Notes under the pieces: generated by a model | Told to the model about the DNA's origin: nothing | The model's input: only the letters and a program-made list of their open reading frames with translations | Databases searched by the model: none | Translations under genes and position numbers: made by a program | Source: Crossiella cryophila | GTDB lineage: Bacteria; Actinomycetota; Actinomycetes; Mycobacteriales; Pseudonocardiaceae | Reading direction: 5' to 3' | NCBI RefSeq assembly: GCF_014204915.1 | Contig: NZ_JACHMH010000001.1 | Location: forward strand, 2,418,001-2,482,000 | DNA length: 64,000 nucleotides | Shown here: positions 8,501-16,960 of the stretch, piece after piece | How the letters are laid out: every line of letters begins with the position of its first letter | Numbering within the stretch: the stretch's first letter is position 1

Positions 8501-8968
8501 ATGCCTCAACGCGTCATCCCGGACGTGCGCAAGTCAGTCGTGGTGCGGGCCAGCCCGCTGCAGTGCTTCGAGGCGTTCACCCAGCGGCCAGCCGACTGGT
8601 GGCCGCCCTCACACGTGCTGCTGCGCACGCCGCGGATCGGCCTGGCCATCGAACCGGGCGTCGGCGGCCGGTACTACGAGTGGGACGCCGAGGGCAACGA
8701 GATCGCCTGGGGCGTGGTGCTGGAGTGGAACCCGCCGCACGGGCTGCGGATGACCTGGCGGGTGGACGGCCGCTGGCAGTCCATCCCGGACGACGAGCGG
8801 GCCAGCGAGATCGAGGTGAGCTTCACCCCGGCCGGCCCCGGTCAGACCAGGGTGGAGCTGGCGCACGTGCGGCTGGACAAGCACGGCCCGGACGCCGAGC
8901 GGATCTTCCAGGCGCTGGACGGCCCCAGCCCCGGCGAGACCCTGCAGCGCTTCGCCGAGGTGGTCTGA
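8501..8968 (+). CDS. SRPBCC/AHSA1-type protein
   Basis: A 155-residue single SRPBCC domain protein of the AHSA1/activator type: VRKSVVVRASPLQCFEAFT start, WWPPSH, GGRYYEWDAEG and WNPPHGLRMTW. ATG 8501 follows GGAGG at 8492-8496. The stop overlaps the next start (TGATG at 8966-8970), so it is coupled to the MBL-fold gene. Members of this fold act as polyketide cyclases or bind hydrophobic ligands. Here it could be a second cyclase or a chaperone for an intermediate; the sequence does not decide. Confidence 0.75.
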   Translation: MPQRVIPDVRKSVVVRASPLQCFEAFTQRPADWWPPSHVLLRTPRIGLAIEPGVGGRYYEWDAEGNEIAWGVVLEWNPPHGLRMTWRVDGRWQSIPDDERASEIEVSFTPAGPGQTRVELAHVRLDKHGPDAERIFQALDGPSPGETLQRFAEVV

Positions 8969-9873
8969 TGTCGGCCGAACCGACGCTGCGGGAGATCGCC
9001 GAGGGCGTGCACGCCTACGAGCAGCTGCCCGGTGGCTGGTGTCTCAACAACGCCGGGCTGATCACCTCCAGGGGTCACGCGGTGCTCATCGACACCGCGG
9101 CCACCCAGGCCAGGGCCCGGCGGCTGCGCGCGCAGACCGAGCTGGTCGTGCCGGGCGGGCCGGACCTGCTGGTGAACACGCACTTCCACGGCGACCACGT
9201 CTTCGGCAACACCGAGTTCACCCCGAAGGCCACGGTGATCGCGCACGAGCAGACCCGCGCGGACAGCGCCGAGGCCGGGCTGGCGCTGTGCGGGCTGTGG
9301 CCGGGGGTGGAGTGGGGCGAGCTGGAGCTGACCCTGCCCGATGTGACCTTCACCGACCGGCTGCGGCTGCACGTGGGCGAGCTGACCGTGGAGCTGGAGA
9401 TGGTCGGCCCGGCGCACACCGCCGGCGACGTGATCGCCTGGGTGCCGCAGCGGCGGGTGCTCTTCACCGGCGACGTGGTGTGGTCGGGGGTGACCCCGTA
9501 CGTGCTGATGGGCTCGATCGAGGGCTCGCTGCGCGCGCTGGAGCGGCTGCGCGCGCTGGACCCGGCGGTGGTCGTCTCCGGGCACGGCCCGGTGGCCGGA
9601 CCCGAGGTGCTCGACGCCACCGAGGCGTACCTGCGCTGGGTGCGTGAGCTGGCCAAGGACGGGCTGCGCGCCGGCCAGTCCGCGCTGGAGGTGGCCAGGG
9701 CGGCCGATCTCGGTCCGTTCGCCGCGCTGGTCGACCCGGAACGCCTGGTCGGCAACCTGCACCGCGCCTACGCCGAGCTGGACGGCCTCGCGCCGGGCGC
9801 CCGGCTGGACGTGGGCGCCTCGTTCCGCGAGATGGCCGAGTTCCACGGCGGCCTGCCGCACTGCGCGGCCTGA
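8968..9873 (+). CDS. MBL-fold hydrolase, candidate ActIV-like cyclase/thioesterase
   Basis: A 301-residue metallo-beta-lactamase-fold protein with the metal motif THFHGDH, the third ligand region PAHTAGD, TGDVVW and SGHGP. Aromatic PKS clusters often encode such a protein; ActIV of the actinorhodin pathway closes the second ring and releases the chain. Position between an SRPBCC protein (1-bp overlap) and the C-9 ketoreductase (20 bp later) supports that role. A general ester hydrolase is the alternative. Confidence 0.8.
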   Translation: MSAEPTLREIAEGVHAYEQLPGGWCLNNAGLITSRGHAVLIDTAATQARARRLRAQTELVVPGGPDLLVNTHFHGDHVFGNTEFTPKATVIAHEQTRADSAEAGLALCGLWPGVEWGELELTLPDVTFTDRLRLHVGELTVELEMVGPAHTAGDVIAWVPQRRVLFTGDVVWSGVTPYVLMGSIEGSLRALERLRALDPAVVVSGHGPVAGPEVLDATEAYLRWVRELAKDGLRAGQSALEVARAADLGPFAALVDPERLVGNLHRAYAELDGLAPGARLDVGASFREMAEFHGGLPHCAA

Positions 9874-9893
9874 ACCCCTTGGAGGAGAACAGC

Positions 9894-10673
9894 ATGAGCA
9901 ACCAGAAGATCGCCTTCGTGACCGGTGTCAGCAGCGGGATCGGCCTGGCCGTGGCGAAGAACCTCATCGCCCAGGGCATCGCCGTCTTCGGCTGCGCGCG
10001 GGACGCCGAGCGGGTGGCCACCGTGATGAAGGAGCTGCGGGACCAGGGCGCGACCGCGGAAGGCACCTCCTGCGATGTCACCTCGCCCGAGGACATCCAG
10101 GCCGCGGTGGCCGCCGCGGTGGCCCGGTTCGGCCGGATCGACATCCTGGTCAACAACGCCGGCCGCGGTGGCGGCGGCGAGATCGCCACCATGGACGAGG
10201 CGATCTGGCACGACGTCTTCAACACAAATGTGAACAGTGTGTTTCGGCTGACCCGGGAGGTGCTCAACGCGGGTGGCATGGCGAAGTCCGGCTGGGGCCG
10301 GATCGTCAACATCGCCTCCACCGCGGGTAAGCAGGGCGTGATGCTGGCCGCGCCCTACACCGCCTCCAAGCACGCGGTCATCGGGTTCACCAAGTCGGTC
10401 GGCTTCGAGCTGGCCAAGTCCGGGATCACGGTCAACGCGGTGTGCCCCGGCTATGTGGAGACCCCGATGGCGGTCCGGGTCCGGCAGGGCTTCGCCCAGT
10501 ACTGGGGCACCACCGAGGAGGAGGTGCTGGAGAAGTTCAACGCCAAGATCCCGCTCGGCCGCTACTCCACTCCGGAGGAGGTCGCGGGCCTGGTCGGCTA
10601 CCTGACCACGGACGCCGCGGCCGCCATCACCGCCCAGGCGCTCAACGTCTGCGGCGGATTGGGCAACTACTAA
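9894..10673 (+). CDS. ActIII-type C-9 polyketide ketoreductase
   Basis: A 259-residue classical SDR: Rossmann motif TGVSSGIG, LVNNAGRGGGG, catalytic Ser142, Tyr155 and Lys159 (YTASK). The C-terminus TAQALNVCGGLGNY is the ActIII ending. These enzymes reduce the C-9 carbonyl of the nascent polyketide with NADPH. Its presence and the didomain ARO/CYC place the product in the reduced class (anthracyclines, angucyclines, pluramycins, benzoisochromanequinones). ATG 9894 follows GGAGG at 9881-9885. It is the last gene of the operon beginning at 8501. Confidence 0.95.
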   Translation: MSNQKIAFVTGVSSGIGLAVAKNLIAQGIAVFGCARDAERVATVMKELRDQGATAEGTSCDVTSPEDIQAAVAAAVARFGRIDILVNNAGRGGGGEIATMDEAIWHDVFNTNVNSVFRLTREVLNAGGMAKSGWGRIVNIASTAGKQGVMLAAPYTASKHAVIGFTKSVGFELAKSGITVNAVCPGYVETPMAVRVRQGFAQYWGTTEEEVLEKFNAKIPLGRYSTPEEVAGLVGYLTTDAAAAITAQALNVCGGLGNY

Positions 10674-11017
10674 CACCCGAAATTCCCTATTGACGGTTGC
10701 CTGCTTTACCACCTGCGTTATAAAAACGAGATAGTGTACTTAGGGCGGCTATCAGAAAATCGATCACCTTGTCAAGACATCTTTGTACGGAAAACTCCGC
10801 GCCCGGGGATTTGAGTCAGGTTCGAGTGGGCTGCTCGACCATCTCGCGATCACCCCCTAGGCTGATCAGCAGGCCGAGTACTGGGCGGTCTGGGGGCAAG
10901 GCATGGTTTACTGGTCGCTGAATGCAGCGGCAGATCCCGCCTACAACGACGTAGCATCGTGGATTCCTGGGGTAAGCAACCTCATCAGCTGAATCCGTAT
11001 CTCTGGGGGCTTTTGTA
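10674..11017 (+). other. AT-richer upstream region of the SARP gene
   Basis: No gene is visible in these 344 bp. The first 130 bp are markedly AT-rich for this genome. TTGACG at 10690 is followed by TATAAA-like bases, but the spacing is too wide for a standard promoter. AGTGTAC and TAGGGCGGCT (near 10733-10750) recur in the gap before the 58286 gene. A pair of heptamers spaced 11 bp lies at 10809-10826. Confidence 0.5.
10809..10826 (+). promoter_or_regulatory. Candidate SARP heptamer pair upstream of the SARP gene
   Basis: ATTTGAG (10809) and GTTCGAG (10820) start 11 bp apart, with a further GCTCGAC at 10833. The position, 190 bp before the SARP start, would allow autoregulation. Support is the spacing and motif only. 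Confidence 0.3.
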
Positions 11018-11833
11018 ATGCAGGTACGTCTTCTAGGAGAGTTAGAGGCAACATTGAATGGGCGGTCGGTGGCACCCACCGCCGCCAAGCCACGACAGGT
11101 CCTGGTGCTGCTCGCGCTGCACGCGGGAAAGATCGTTTCGGTCCCGACGCTGATCGAGGAGCTCTGGGGTGATCGCCCCCCGCTCAGCGTCCGGACCACA
11201 CTGCAGACCTACATCCTGCAGCTGCGCAGGCTGATCGAGTCGGCCATGCCGCCGGAGGCCAGTGGCACCGCCAAGGACGTGCTGCTCACCCGCTTCGACG
11301 GCTACGTGCTCGACATCGACCCGGACAACGTCGATGTCCGCGCGTACGAGTCCCTCATCCAGGTGGGCAACCGGGCGGTGGAGGAACGGGACTTCGAGGC
11401 GGCGTCCCGTTTCCTGGGCATGGCACTGGCCAAGTGGCACGGGCAGGCCCTGGTCGACGTCCGGATCGGGATGCCGCTGAGCATCGAGGTGGCCCGGCTG
11501 GAGGAGAGCAGGCTCAACGCGCTGGAGGCGCGGATCGGGGCGGACATCGGACTCGGCAGGCACCAGGCGGTGCTCAGCGAGCTGACTGTGCTGACCGCCC
11601 GGCATCCCATGCACGAGAACCTCTGCGCGCACTACATGGTCTCGCTGTACCGGTCGGGGCGGCAGTGGCAGGCCCTGCAGGCGTTCAAGACCCTGCGCAA
11701 CACGCTGAACAAGGAGCTGGGGGTCGAGCCCTCGGTGCGGCTGCGCAACCTCCAGCAGGCCGTGCTGCGCTCCGAGCTGGATCTCGAACTGCCCGAGCCG
11801 GTCGGCGCGGCCCGCCGGGTCGGCCTCGGCTGA
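11018..11833 (+). CDS. SARP-family pathway activator with a TTA codon
   Basis: A 271-residue SARP of the small, two-domain kind (ActII-ORF4/DnrI class): an OmpR-type winged helix (about residues 1-95, VRLLGELEATLNG start) followed by a bacterial transcriptional activation domain (about 96-250). It lacks ATPase and TPR parts. Codon 9 is TTA (11042-11044), so translation should depend on the rare bldA leucyl-tRNA and be delayed to development. It is the only regulator gene in the cluster part of the window and would activate structural promoters through heptamer repeats such as those noted at 8406, 13747, 19136 and 22480. It is followed after 55 bp by the SnoaL-like gene. Confidence 0.92.
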   Translation: MQVRLLGELEATLNGRSVAPTAAKPRQVLVLLALHAGKIVSVPTLIEELWGDRPPLSVRTTLQTYILQLRRLIESAMPPEASGTAKDVLLTRFDGYVLDIDPDNVDVRAYESLIQVGNRAVEERDFEAASRFLGMALAKWHGQALVDVRIGMPLSIEVARLEESRLNALEARIGADIGLGRHQAVLSELTVLTARHPMHENLCAHYMVSLYRSGRQWQALQAFKTLRNTLNKELGVEPSVRLRNLQQAVLRSELDLELPEPVGAARRVGLG

Positions 11834-11888
11834 CCGCCGGGGTCGAGTTGACCACCAAAGCGTTGACCGAGAAGGGAAAGGACGGGGT

Positions 11889-12311
11889 ATGGCGGAGGTA
11901 GACGCCGAGCGCTACGTCGAGGTGCTGAGGTTCTACGCCCGGCAGATGGCCCTGCTGGACCGGCTGGACCTGGACGGCTACCTGGGCACCTTCACCGAGG
12001 ACGGGGTCACCCACCACGTCCATCACGGCAAGAAGCTCGAGGGCAGGGCGGCGATGCGGGCCTTCGCCGAGGCGGCGCTGCCGCGGTACCGGGAGAACGT
12101 GCCCCGGCACTGGAACGACCACTACGAGATCGAGCAGGACGCCGACGGCACTCTCACCGTCGGCTACTGCTCGCTGGTCACGTTGACGGACAAGGAGGGC
12201 AAGGTGCGCTTCGAGTCGACCTTCGCGGTCACCGACGAACTGGTCCGCGCGCAGGGGAAGTTGCTCGTGCGCTTACGGACCCTCGTGCGCGACCGGCCGG
12301 CCGCGGCCTGA
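11889..12311 (+). CDS. SnoaL/NTF2-like protein
   Basis: A 140-residue single-domain protein of the SnoaL-like (NTF2) fold: YARQMALLDRLDLDGYLGTFTEDG, a His-rich segment THHVHHGKK, and RHWNDHYEIE. In aromatic polyketide clusters this fold supplies fourth-ring cyclases and cofactor-free hydroxylases. A GTG/ATG choice is not needed: ATG 11889 has GACGGGG upstream. It lies 55 bp after the SARP gene and ends 14 bp before the repeat array, which separates it from a convergent gene. Whether it cyclises or hydroxylates cannot be said. Confidence 0.75.
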   Translation: MAEVDAERYVEVLRFYARQMALLDRLDLDGYLGTFTEDGVTHHVHHGKKLEGRAAMRAFAEAALPRYRENVPRHWNDHYEIEQDADGTLTVGYCSLVTLTDKEGKVRFESTFAVTDELVRAQGKLLVRLRTLVRDRPAAA

Positions 12312-12325
12312 TCCCGGAACACGGC

Positions 12326-12447
12326 GTGTTGGCCGTTGTCGTACATGGTGTTGGCCGAACTGGTACGCCCGTTCGGCCAACACACCGTCCACAACGGCCA
12401 ACACACCGTCCAGTTCGGCCAACACACCGTACGAGAACGGCCAACAC
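12326..12447. repeat. 22-bp-period repeat array, copy A
   Basis: Six copies of CGGCCAACAC: two inverted (12326, 12348) and four direct (12374, 12395, 12416, 12438), spaced 21-22 bp apart, about two helical turns, within each orientation. Spacers follow the pattern ACCGTACGAGAA. The array is about 93% identical over 122 bp to copy C at 62791-62912 and shares its architecture. Inverted arms allow large hairpins. It fills the gap between the convergent genes ending at 12311 and 12458. Confidence 0.85.
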
Positions 12448-12457
12448 GGTGGATTGC

Positions 12458-12952
12458 TCAGGATGGGCAGGGGGCTGGGAGCATCGACTGTCGCTTGAGG
12501 TGGGCGGAGATCGGGACGGTGTCCTGTTTGTTGCCCTGTGCGTCGTAGAAGGTCGCGCTGCCTTGGGAGACGAAGGTGGTCAGGCCTTGGTGGTGCGCGG
12601 CCATGGCGAAGGTCAGCGAGCCGGTGGTGGTCCCGCTGCTGTCGAAGAATCGTTCGATCCCGTTGAGGTCGAAGGAAGTCAGCCCGGTGAGCTGCCAGCG
12701 GCCCCTGCCCTCCACCCCGTCTTCCGGCTTGGTGAGGTAGCACAGCGTGCCGTTGAGGTGGAAGGAGAGTTTGGCATCGACCTGCATCGACGGAAAGGTG
12801 ATCTTGCCGGTCCACACTCCGATCGGCGGTCCGATCACGCCCGGCGCCGAGCCGGGCGGATTGCCCTCGGCTGCGGCGGAAACCGTTGCGGGGACCAGCA
12901 TTGCGGCGGCGACCGCCACCGCGGTGGCGATCGTGCGCGGCGTCCTTCTCAT
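12458..12952 (-). CDS. Secreted protein of unknown function, paralogue 1
   Basis: A 164-residue protein with a Sec signal peptide (MRRTPRT, then a hydrophobic run ending VSAAAEG). The mature part begins near GVIGPPIGVWTGKITFP and is predicted beta-rich. It has two cysteines (GTLCYL and the C-terminal CPS) that could pair. It is a clear paralogue of the next gene upstream (13068-13574), sharing GPPIGVW, KLSF and TTGSLTF blocks. Both lie between the tailoring genes and the exporter genes and are transcribed oppositely to them. No known function. Confidence 0.75.
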   Translation of the reverse strand: MRRTPRTIATAVAVAAAMLVPATVSAAAEGNPPGSAPGVIGPPIGVWTGKITFPSMQVDAKLSFHLNGTLCYLTKPEDGVEGRGRWQLTGLTSFDLNGIERFFDSSGTTTGSLTFAMAAHHQGLTTFVSQGSATFYDAQGNKQDTVPISAHLKRQSMLPAPCPS

Positions 12953-13024
12953 CGTCGGTCATCCATTTCCGGCCCTGGGCGGGCCTGTTCGGCAGGGCAG
13001 GGGAGAGCGCTTCGGTTCGAACAG

Positions 13025-13058
13025 CCGGCCGCGGCCTGAGAACTCAGGCCGCGGCCGG
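13025..13058 (-). terminator. Hairpin terminator after the 13068-13574 gene
   Basis: A perfect 15-bp GC-rich stem (13025-13039 with 13044-13058, GAAC loop) lies 9 bp after the stop codon of the upstream paralogue and separates it from the 12458-12952 gene. Confidence 0.75.
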
Positions 13059-13067
13059 GGTTCGGTG

Positions 13068-13574
13068 CTACTGGCAGTTCGCCGGAACCAGCGAGATCCG
13101 CTTGAAGCGGGAGGTGGTGGGGATGGTGCCCAGGTTGTTGCCCTGCGCGTCGAACAGCGTCGCCGAGCCGTCGGCGACGAAGTTGGTCAGCCCCTGGTAG
13201 TCGGCGTTCATGTCGAAGGTCAGCGAGCCGGTGGTCGCGCCCGAGCCGTCGAAGTAGCGCTCCCTGCCGTTGAAGTTGAAGGAGTTCGGGTCGGTCAGCC
13301 GCCAGCGGCCGGAGCCCTCGATGCCACCGCCCGGGTCGGGCGGCGGCGCGATTAAGCACAGGGTTCCGTTGAGACGGAAGGAGAGTTTGATATCGACCGC
13401 ACCATCCGGGAAGCTGATCTTTCCGTCCCACACGCCGATCGGCGGTCCGATCACGTCCTGGGCCGAGCTGGGCGCGCTGCCCTCGGCCGCGGCGGAAACC
13501 GTTGCCGGGACAAGCATCGCGGCGGTGCCGATGGCCGTGACCGCGGCCATCGTGCGCAGTGTCCTTCTGAACAT
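13068..13574 (-). CDS. Secreted protein of unknown function, paralogue 2
   Basis: A 168-residue Sec-exported protein (signal peptide ending ATVSAAAEGS) closely related to its neighbour at 12458. Conserved blocks are DVIGPPIGVWDGKI, RLNGTLCL, GRWRLTD and TTGSLTFDMN. It also has two cysteines, in GTLCLI and the C-terminal NCQ. The start regions of both genes are alike as well (CATCC then TTTCCGGCCCTG), so the duplication included 5' flanking DNA. Function unknown; envelope protection or ligand binding is conceivable. Confidence 0.75.
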   Translation of the reverse strand: MFRRTLRTMAAVTAIGTAAMLVPATVSAAAEGSAPSSAQDVIGPPIGVWDGKISFPDGAVDIKLSFRLNGTLCLIAPPPDPGGGIEGSGRWRLTDPNSFNFNGRERYFDGSGATTGSLTFDMNADYQGLTNFVADGSATLFDAQGNNLGTIPTTSRFKRISLVPANCQ

Positions 13575-13877
13575 CCGTCATCCGTTTCCGGCCCTGTCCG
13601 GGCCTGTCTGACAAGACAAGTGACCAGCACCTGGCAGCGCGACGGCCCGTACCCGTGCCACCGCCTCCCGGATGCGGTGCTGCCACGCTGGCGACGTGCG
13701 CTATGGGAGGACTGGATTCCCCCTTGACCGCAAGGGATCCGGCTGCATTCGACCGGAGGTCCAGCGAGTGGACCCAGACTGGGCTCGCCTCGACGACGAG
13801 CCCAACCGTGACAGCACGAACCACCGACCGGTGGTCTGCCTACGCGATCACATGTTTCGCAAGGTGATGGAGGAGTG
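13575..13877 (+). promoter_or_regulatory. Divergent control region with a SARP-like site
   Basis: No gene is visible in this gap between the secreted-protein gene and the exporter genes. ATTCGAC (13747) and GGTCCAG (13758) start 11 bp apart and match the pair at 8406-8423 in spacing and in most bases. The site lies about 115 bp before the transporter start, a plausible SARP-activated promoter. Confidence 0.35.
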
Positions 13878-14888
13878 ATGACGGACGCGATCGTCGCCGA
13901 GGGCTTGAGAAGGCGCTTCGGCTCGACCATCGCACTGGACGGGATCGACCTGGCCGTCCAGGAAGGCACGGTGATGGGTTTGTTGGGGCCCAACGGTTCC
14001 GGCAAGACGACGATGGTGCGGGTGTTGTCCACCCTGCTCCGTCCCGACTCCGGGCGGGCCTCGGTCGCCGGACTGGACGTGGTGGCCGACGCGGTCAAGG
14101 TGCGCCGCCGGATCGGGTTGTCCGGCCAGTACGCCGCGGTGGACGAGGACCTCACCGCCAGGGAGAACCTCCAGATGATCGGCCGCCTGTACCACCTCGG
14201 TGGGCCCGCGGCCAAGCGGCGGGCCGACGAGCTGGTGGAGCGGTTCAACCTGAACAAGGCGGCCGACCGGCAGGTCAAGGGTTACTCCGGTGGCATGCGC
14301 CGCCGGGTCGACCTGGCCTGCGCGGTGGTGGCCAAACCCGAGGTGCTGTTCCTGGACGAGCCGACCACCGGTCTGGACGTGCAGAACCGGATGGCGCTCT
14401 GGGAGGTGATCGCCGAACTGGTCCGGGAGGGCACCACGCTGTTGCTGACCACCCAGTACCTGGAGGAGGCCGACCAGCTGGCCGACCTGATCACCTTGAT
14501 GCACCACGGAAAGGTGATCGAGCAGGGCACCCCGGCCGCGCTCAAGGCCAAGGTCGGCGGCGAGCGGCTGGAACTGGCCGTGGCCAGTGCGGCCGACCTG
14601 CCCGCGGCCCGGCAGGCGCTGGCAGGCCTGGCCCAGGGCGAGATCACCGTGGACGAGCAGGCCAACCACGTGATCGTGCCGGTGAGCACCGGCTCGGAGG
14701 CGCTGATCGCCAGCATCCGGTTGCTGGACAACGCCGGTGTGGCCCTGGTCGGCGCGAACGTGCGCAGGCCCACCCTGGACGAGGCGTTCCTCGCCCTGAC
14801 CGGGGAGAGCGGCACCGAGGAGTACGAGTCCGGCAAGACCAGCACTGGCGACGAGGTCCGCGGCAAGGTGAAGGAGCAGGTCCAGTGA
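13878..14888 (+). CDS. ABC exporter ATPase, DrrA-like
   Basis: A 336-residue ATP-binding subunit of the daunorubicin-resistance exporter family: Walker A GPNGSGKT, signature YSGGMRRR, Walker B VLFLDEPTTGLD and the switch histidine region LLLTTQYLEEAD. The extra C-terminal DUF4162-like portion (about residues 220-310) is usual in DrrA. ATG 13878 follows GGAGGAG; GTG 13875 is also possible. It overlaps the permease gene by 4 bp. It should power efflux of the glycosylated polyketide. Confidence 0.93.
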   Translation: MTDAIVAEGLRRRFGSTIALDGIDLAVQEGTVMGLLGPNGSGKTTMVRVLSTLLRPDSGRASVAGLDVVADAVKVRRRIGLSGQYAAVDEDLTARENLQMIGRLYHLGGPAAKRRADELVERFNLNKAADRQVKGYSGGMRRRVDLACAVVAKPEVLFLDEPTTGLDVQNRMALWEVIAELVREGTTLLLTTQYLEEADQLADLITLMHHGKVIEQGTPAALKAKVGGERLELAVASAADLPAARQALAGLAQGEITVDEQANHVIVPVSTGSEALIASIRLLDNAGVALVGANVRRPTLDEAFLALTGESGTEEYESGKTSTGDEVRGKVKEQVQ

Positions 14889-15688
14889 ACGTGGTCACCA
14901 GCGCGATCAGCGATGGCCTCACGCTGAGCAAGCGCAGCTTCCTCAAGAGCCTGCGCAACCCCGACATCGTGGTGTTCTCCAGTGCGGCGCCGATCGCCTT
15001 CGCCCTGCTGTTCGGGTTCGTCTTCGGCAGCGCGATCGACATGAAGGGGGCGAACTACCGGGAGTTCATGATCGTGGGCATCCTGGCCCAGACCATGTTG
15101 ATGACCGCCTCCAACACCGGGGCCGGCATCGCCTACGACATGAAGCAGGGCCTGGTCGACCGGTTCCGCTCACTGCCCATCTCGCAGGCCGCGGTACTGG
15201 TCGGCCGGACCAACGGCGACGCGCTCAACAACGTCATCGTGATGATCCTGATGTCCATCACCGGCCTGCTGATGGGCTGGCGGATCCGCGGTTCCTTCCT
15301 GGACGCGGTGCTGGGCTACCTGCTGCTGTTCCTGTTCGCCTACGCGGCGTCCTGGATCACCGCGGCGATCGGCCTGACCATCAAATCGCCGGAGGTGCTG
15401 GGCAACATCATGCTGATGGTGCTGCTGCCGCTGACCTTCATCTCGAACTCCTTCGTGCCCAGCGAGGTCCTGCCGCCCGCACTGCGGGTGGTCGCGGACT
15501 GGAACCCGGTCTCGGCCGTGGTCGAGGCATGCCGGCAGCTCTTCGGCAACATCCCGCCCGGCCGGGTGGCGCCTGAAGTGCTGCCACTGCAGTACCCGAT
15601 CGCCGCCTCCCTGCTCTGGGTGGCGCTGATCCTGGCGATCTTCGTCCCGCTGGCCATCCGCCGGTACACGAAGGCCGTCAGCAAGTAG
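14885..15688 (+). CDS. ABC-2 type exporter permease, DrrB-like
   Basis: A 267-residue integral membrane protein with about six hydrophobic segments and the ABC-2 landmark region around LPISQAAVLVGRT and PLTFISNSFVP. It starts at GTG 14885 overlapping the ATPase stop (GTGA), so the subunits are coupled. With the ATPase it forms a DrrAB-like efflux pump in the cytoplasmic membrane, a self-resistance function. Confidence 0.92.
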   Translation: MNVVTSAISDGLTLSKRSFLKSLRNPDIVVFSSAAPIAFALLFGFVFGSAIDMKGANYREFMIVGILAQTMLMTASNTGAGIAYDMKQGLVDRFRSLPISQAAVLVGRTNGDALNNVIVMILMSITGLLMGWRIRGSFLDAVLGYLLLFLFAYAASWITAAIGLTIKSPEVLGNIMLMVLLPLTFISNSFVPSEVLPPALRVVADWNPVSAVVEACRQLFGNIPPGRVAPEVLPLQYPIAASLLWVALILAIFVPLAIRRYTKAVSK

Positions 15689-15750
15689 CTGGTGGACCGC
15701 TGGGCGCGGTGCGGCCGTGGCTCCCGGTCCCTGATGCACAAGGAGAAACT

Positions 15751-16893
15751 GTGCGATTCCTGTTCATCACCGGGGGCGGCTCGGCTCCCGTCCACGCCGG
15801 CATCCCGCTGGCGTGGGCGGCCCGCACCGCGGGGCACGAAGTGATCGTCGCCTGCCCCGAGGAGAACCGCGACCTCATCGCCCACGTGGGTCTGCCCGCC
15901 TACGCGGTGACCCCGGTGGGCATCGCGGACGCGATGCTCAAGGACCGGGCGGGCGATCCACTGCCCATCCCGGAGGACTTCACCGCCCAGCTCGACTTCA
16001 TCGGCCGCGGCTTCGGCAGGCTCTCCGCGGCGGCGCACCAGGAAACCCTGGCCCTGGCCAGGACCTGGAAGCCGGATGTGATCATCGGTGGCGAGTACAA
16101 CCACCACGCCCAGCTGGTGGCGAAGCAGCTCGGCCTGCCGCTGGTGAGCCACACCTACGCCCTCTACGACCGGGCCGAGACCGACTGGCAGGCCGCCACC
16201 GCCGAGCTGGAGCCGGAGCTGTCCGCACTGGGCCTGTCCGCGCTGCCGGAGGCCGAGCTGTTCGTGGACATCACCCCGCCCAGCCTGCGCCCGGACGACG
16301 CGGTGCCCGCGCGGCTGATGCGCTGGACGCCGGGCAACCAGCAGGTCGGGCTGGAGCGGTGGATGTGCGCCAAGGGGGACAAGCCGCGGGTGGTGATCAC
16401 CTCGGGTTCGCGGAGCAAGTTCGTGCCCGCGCTGGGCGCGGACTTCTTCCGCCCGCTGCTGGCCAACCCCGCGCTCAGTGACGGCTCGGTCGAGGTGGTC
16501 ATCGCGACCACCGAGCCGGTGGCCCAGCAGTTGCGCGCGGAGTTCCCGGACATCAAGGCCGGCTGGGTGCCGCTGGACGTGGTCGCGCCGACCGCGGACC
16601 TGGTGGTGCACCACGGCGGCGGGGTCACGGTGATGACCCTGCTCAACGCCGGGGTGCCGCAGGTGGTGCTGCCGGAGATCCCCACCTCCGCGGTGTCCGT
16701 GCGCCGGGTCGACGAGCGGGGCGCGGCGATCACCCTGGACGGCAACAACCCGCCGGTGGCCGAGGTGGCCGGGGCGATCAGCAAGATCCTGGGCGACTCC
16801 GGCTACCGGGCCAGCGCGCAGGAGATCTCCCGGGAGATCGCCGGGCTGACCCCGTCGGCCGAGATCGTCAAGGAGATCGAGAAGCTCGTCTGA
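15751..16893 (+). CDS. GT-B glycosyltransferase (GT1, antibiotic type)
   Basis: A 380-residue glycosyltransferase. The N-terminus RFLFITGGGSAPVHAGIPLAWA and the donor-site segment APTADLVVHHGGGVTVMTLLNAGVPQVVLPE are typical of actinomycete enzymes that move NDP-deoxysugars to polyketide aglycones. GTG 15751 follows AAGGAG at 15740-15745. It is the only glycosyltransferase in the window and probably attaches the aminosugar. It ends the exporter operon, followed by a strong terminator. Confidence 0.9.
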   Translation: MRFLFITGGGSAPVHAGIPLAWAARTAGHEVIVACPEENRDLIAHVGLPAYAVTPVGIADAMLKDRAGDPLPIPEDFTAQLDFIGRGFGRLSAAAHQETLALARTWKPDVIIGGEYNHHAQLVAKQLGLPLVSHTYALYDRAETDWQAATAELEPELSALGLSALPEAELFVDITPPSLRPDDAVPARLMRWTPGNQQVGLERWMCAKGDKPRVVITSGSRSKFVPALGADFFRPLLANPALSDGSVEVVIATTEPVAQQLRAEFPDIKAGWVPLDVVAPTADLVVHHGGGVTVMTLLNAGVPQVVLPEIPTSAVSVRRVDERGAAITLDGNNPPVAEVAGAISKILGDSGYRASAQEISREIAGLTPSAEIVKEIEKLV

Positions 16894-16913
16894 GAAAACC
16901 CGCTCCCCACAAC

Positions 16914-16950
16914 GGAAAGGGGCCACCCGATCACCGGGTGGCCCCTTTCC
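16914..16950. terminator. Bidirectional hairpin terminator
   Basis: A perfect 16-bp stem (16914-16929 with 16935-16950, 5-nt loop) lies between the convergent glycosyltransferase and aminotransferase genes. Confidence 0.85.
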
Positions 16951-16960
16951 TCGTGCCCGG

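Noticed and set aside
10690-10724. Sigma-70 promoter TTGACG with TATAAA before the SARP gene
   Set aside because: The spacing of 22-23 bp is too long for a normal promoter; left as a note in the intergenic entry.
12326-12447. CRISPR array
   Set aside because: The repeat is only 10 bp, the intervening bases are themselves conserved, orientation flips within the array, and no cas genes are present.
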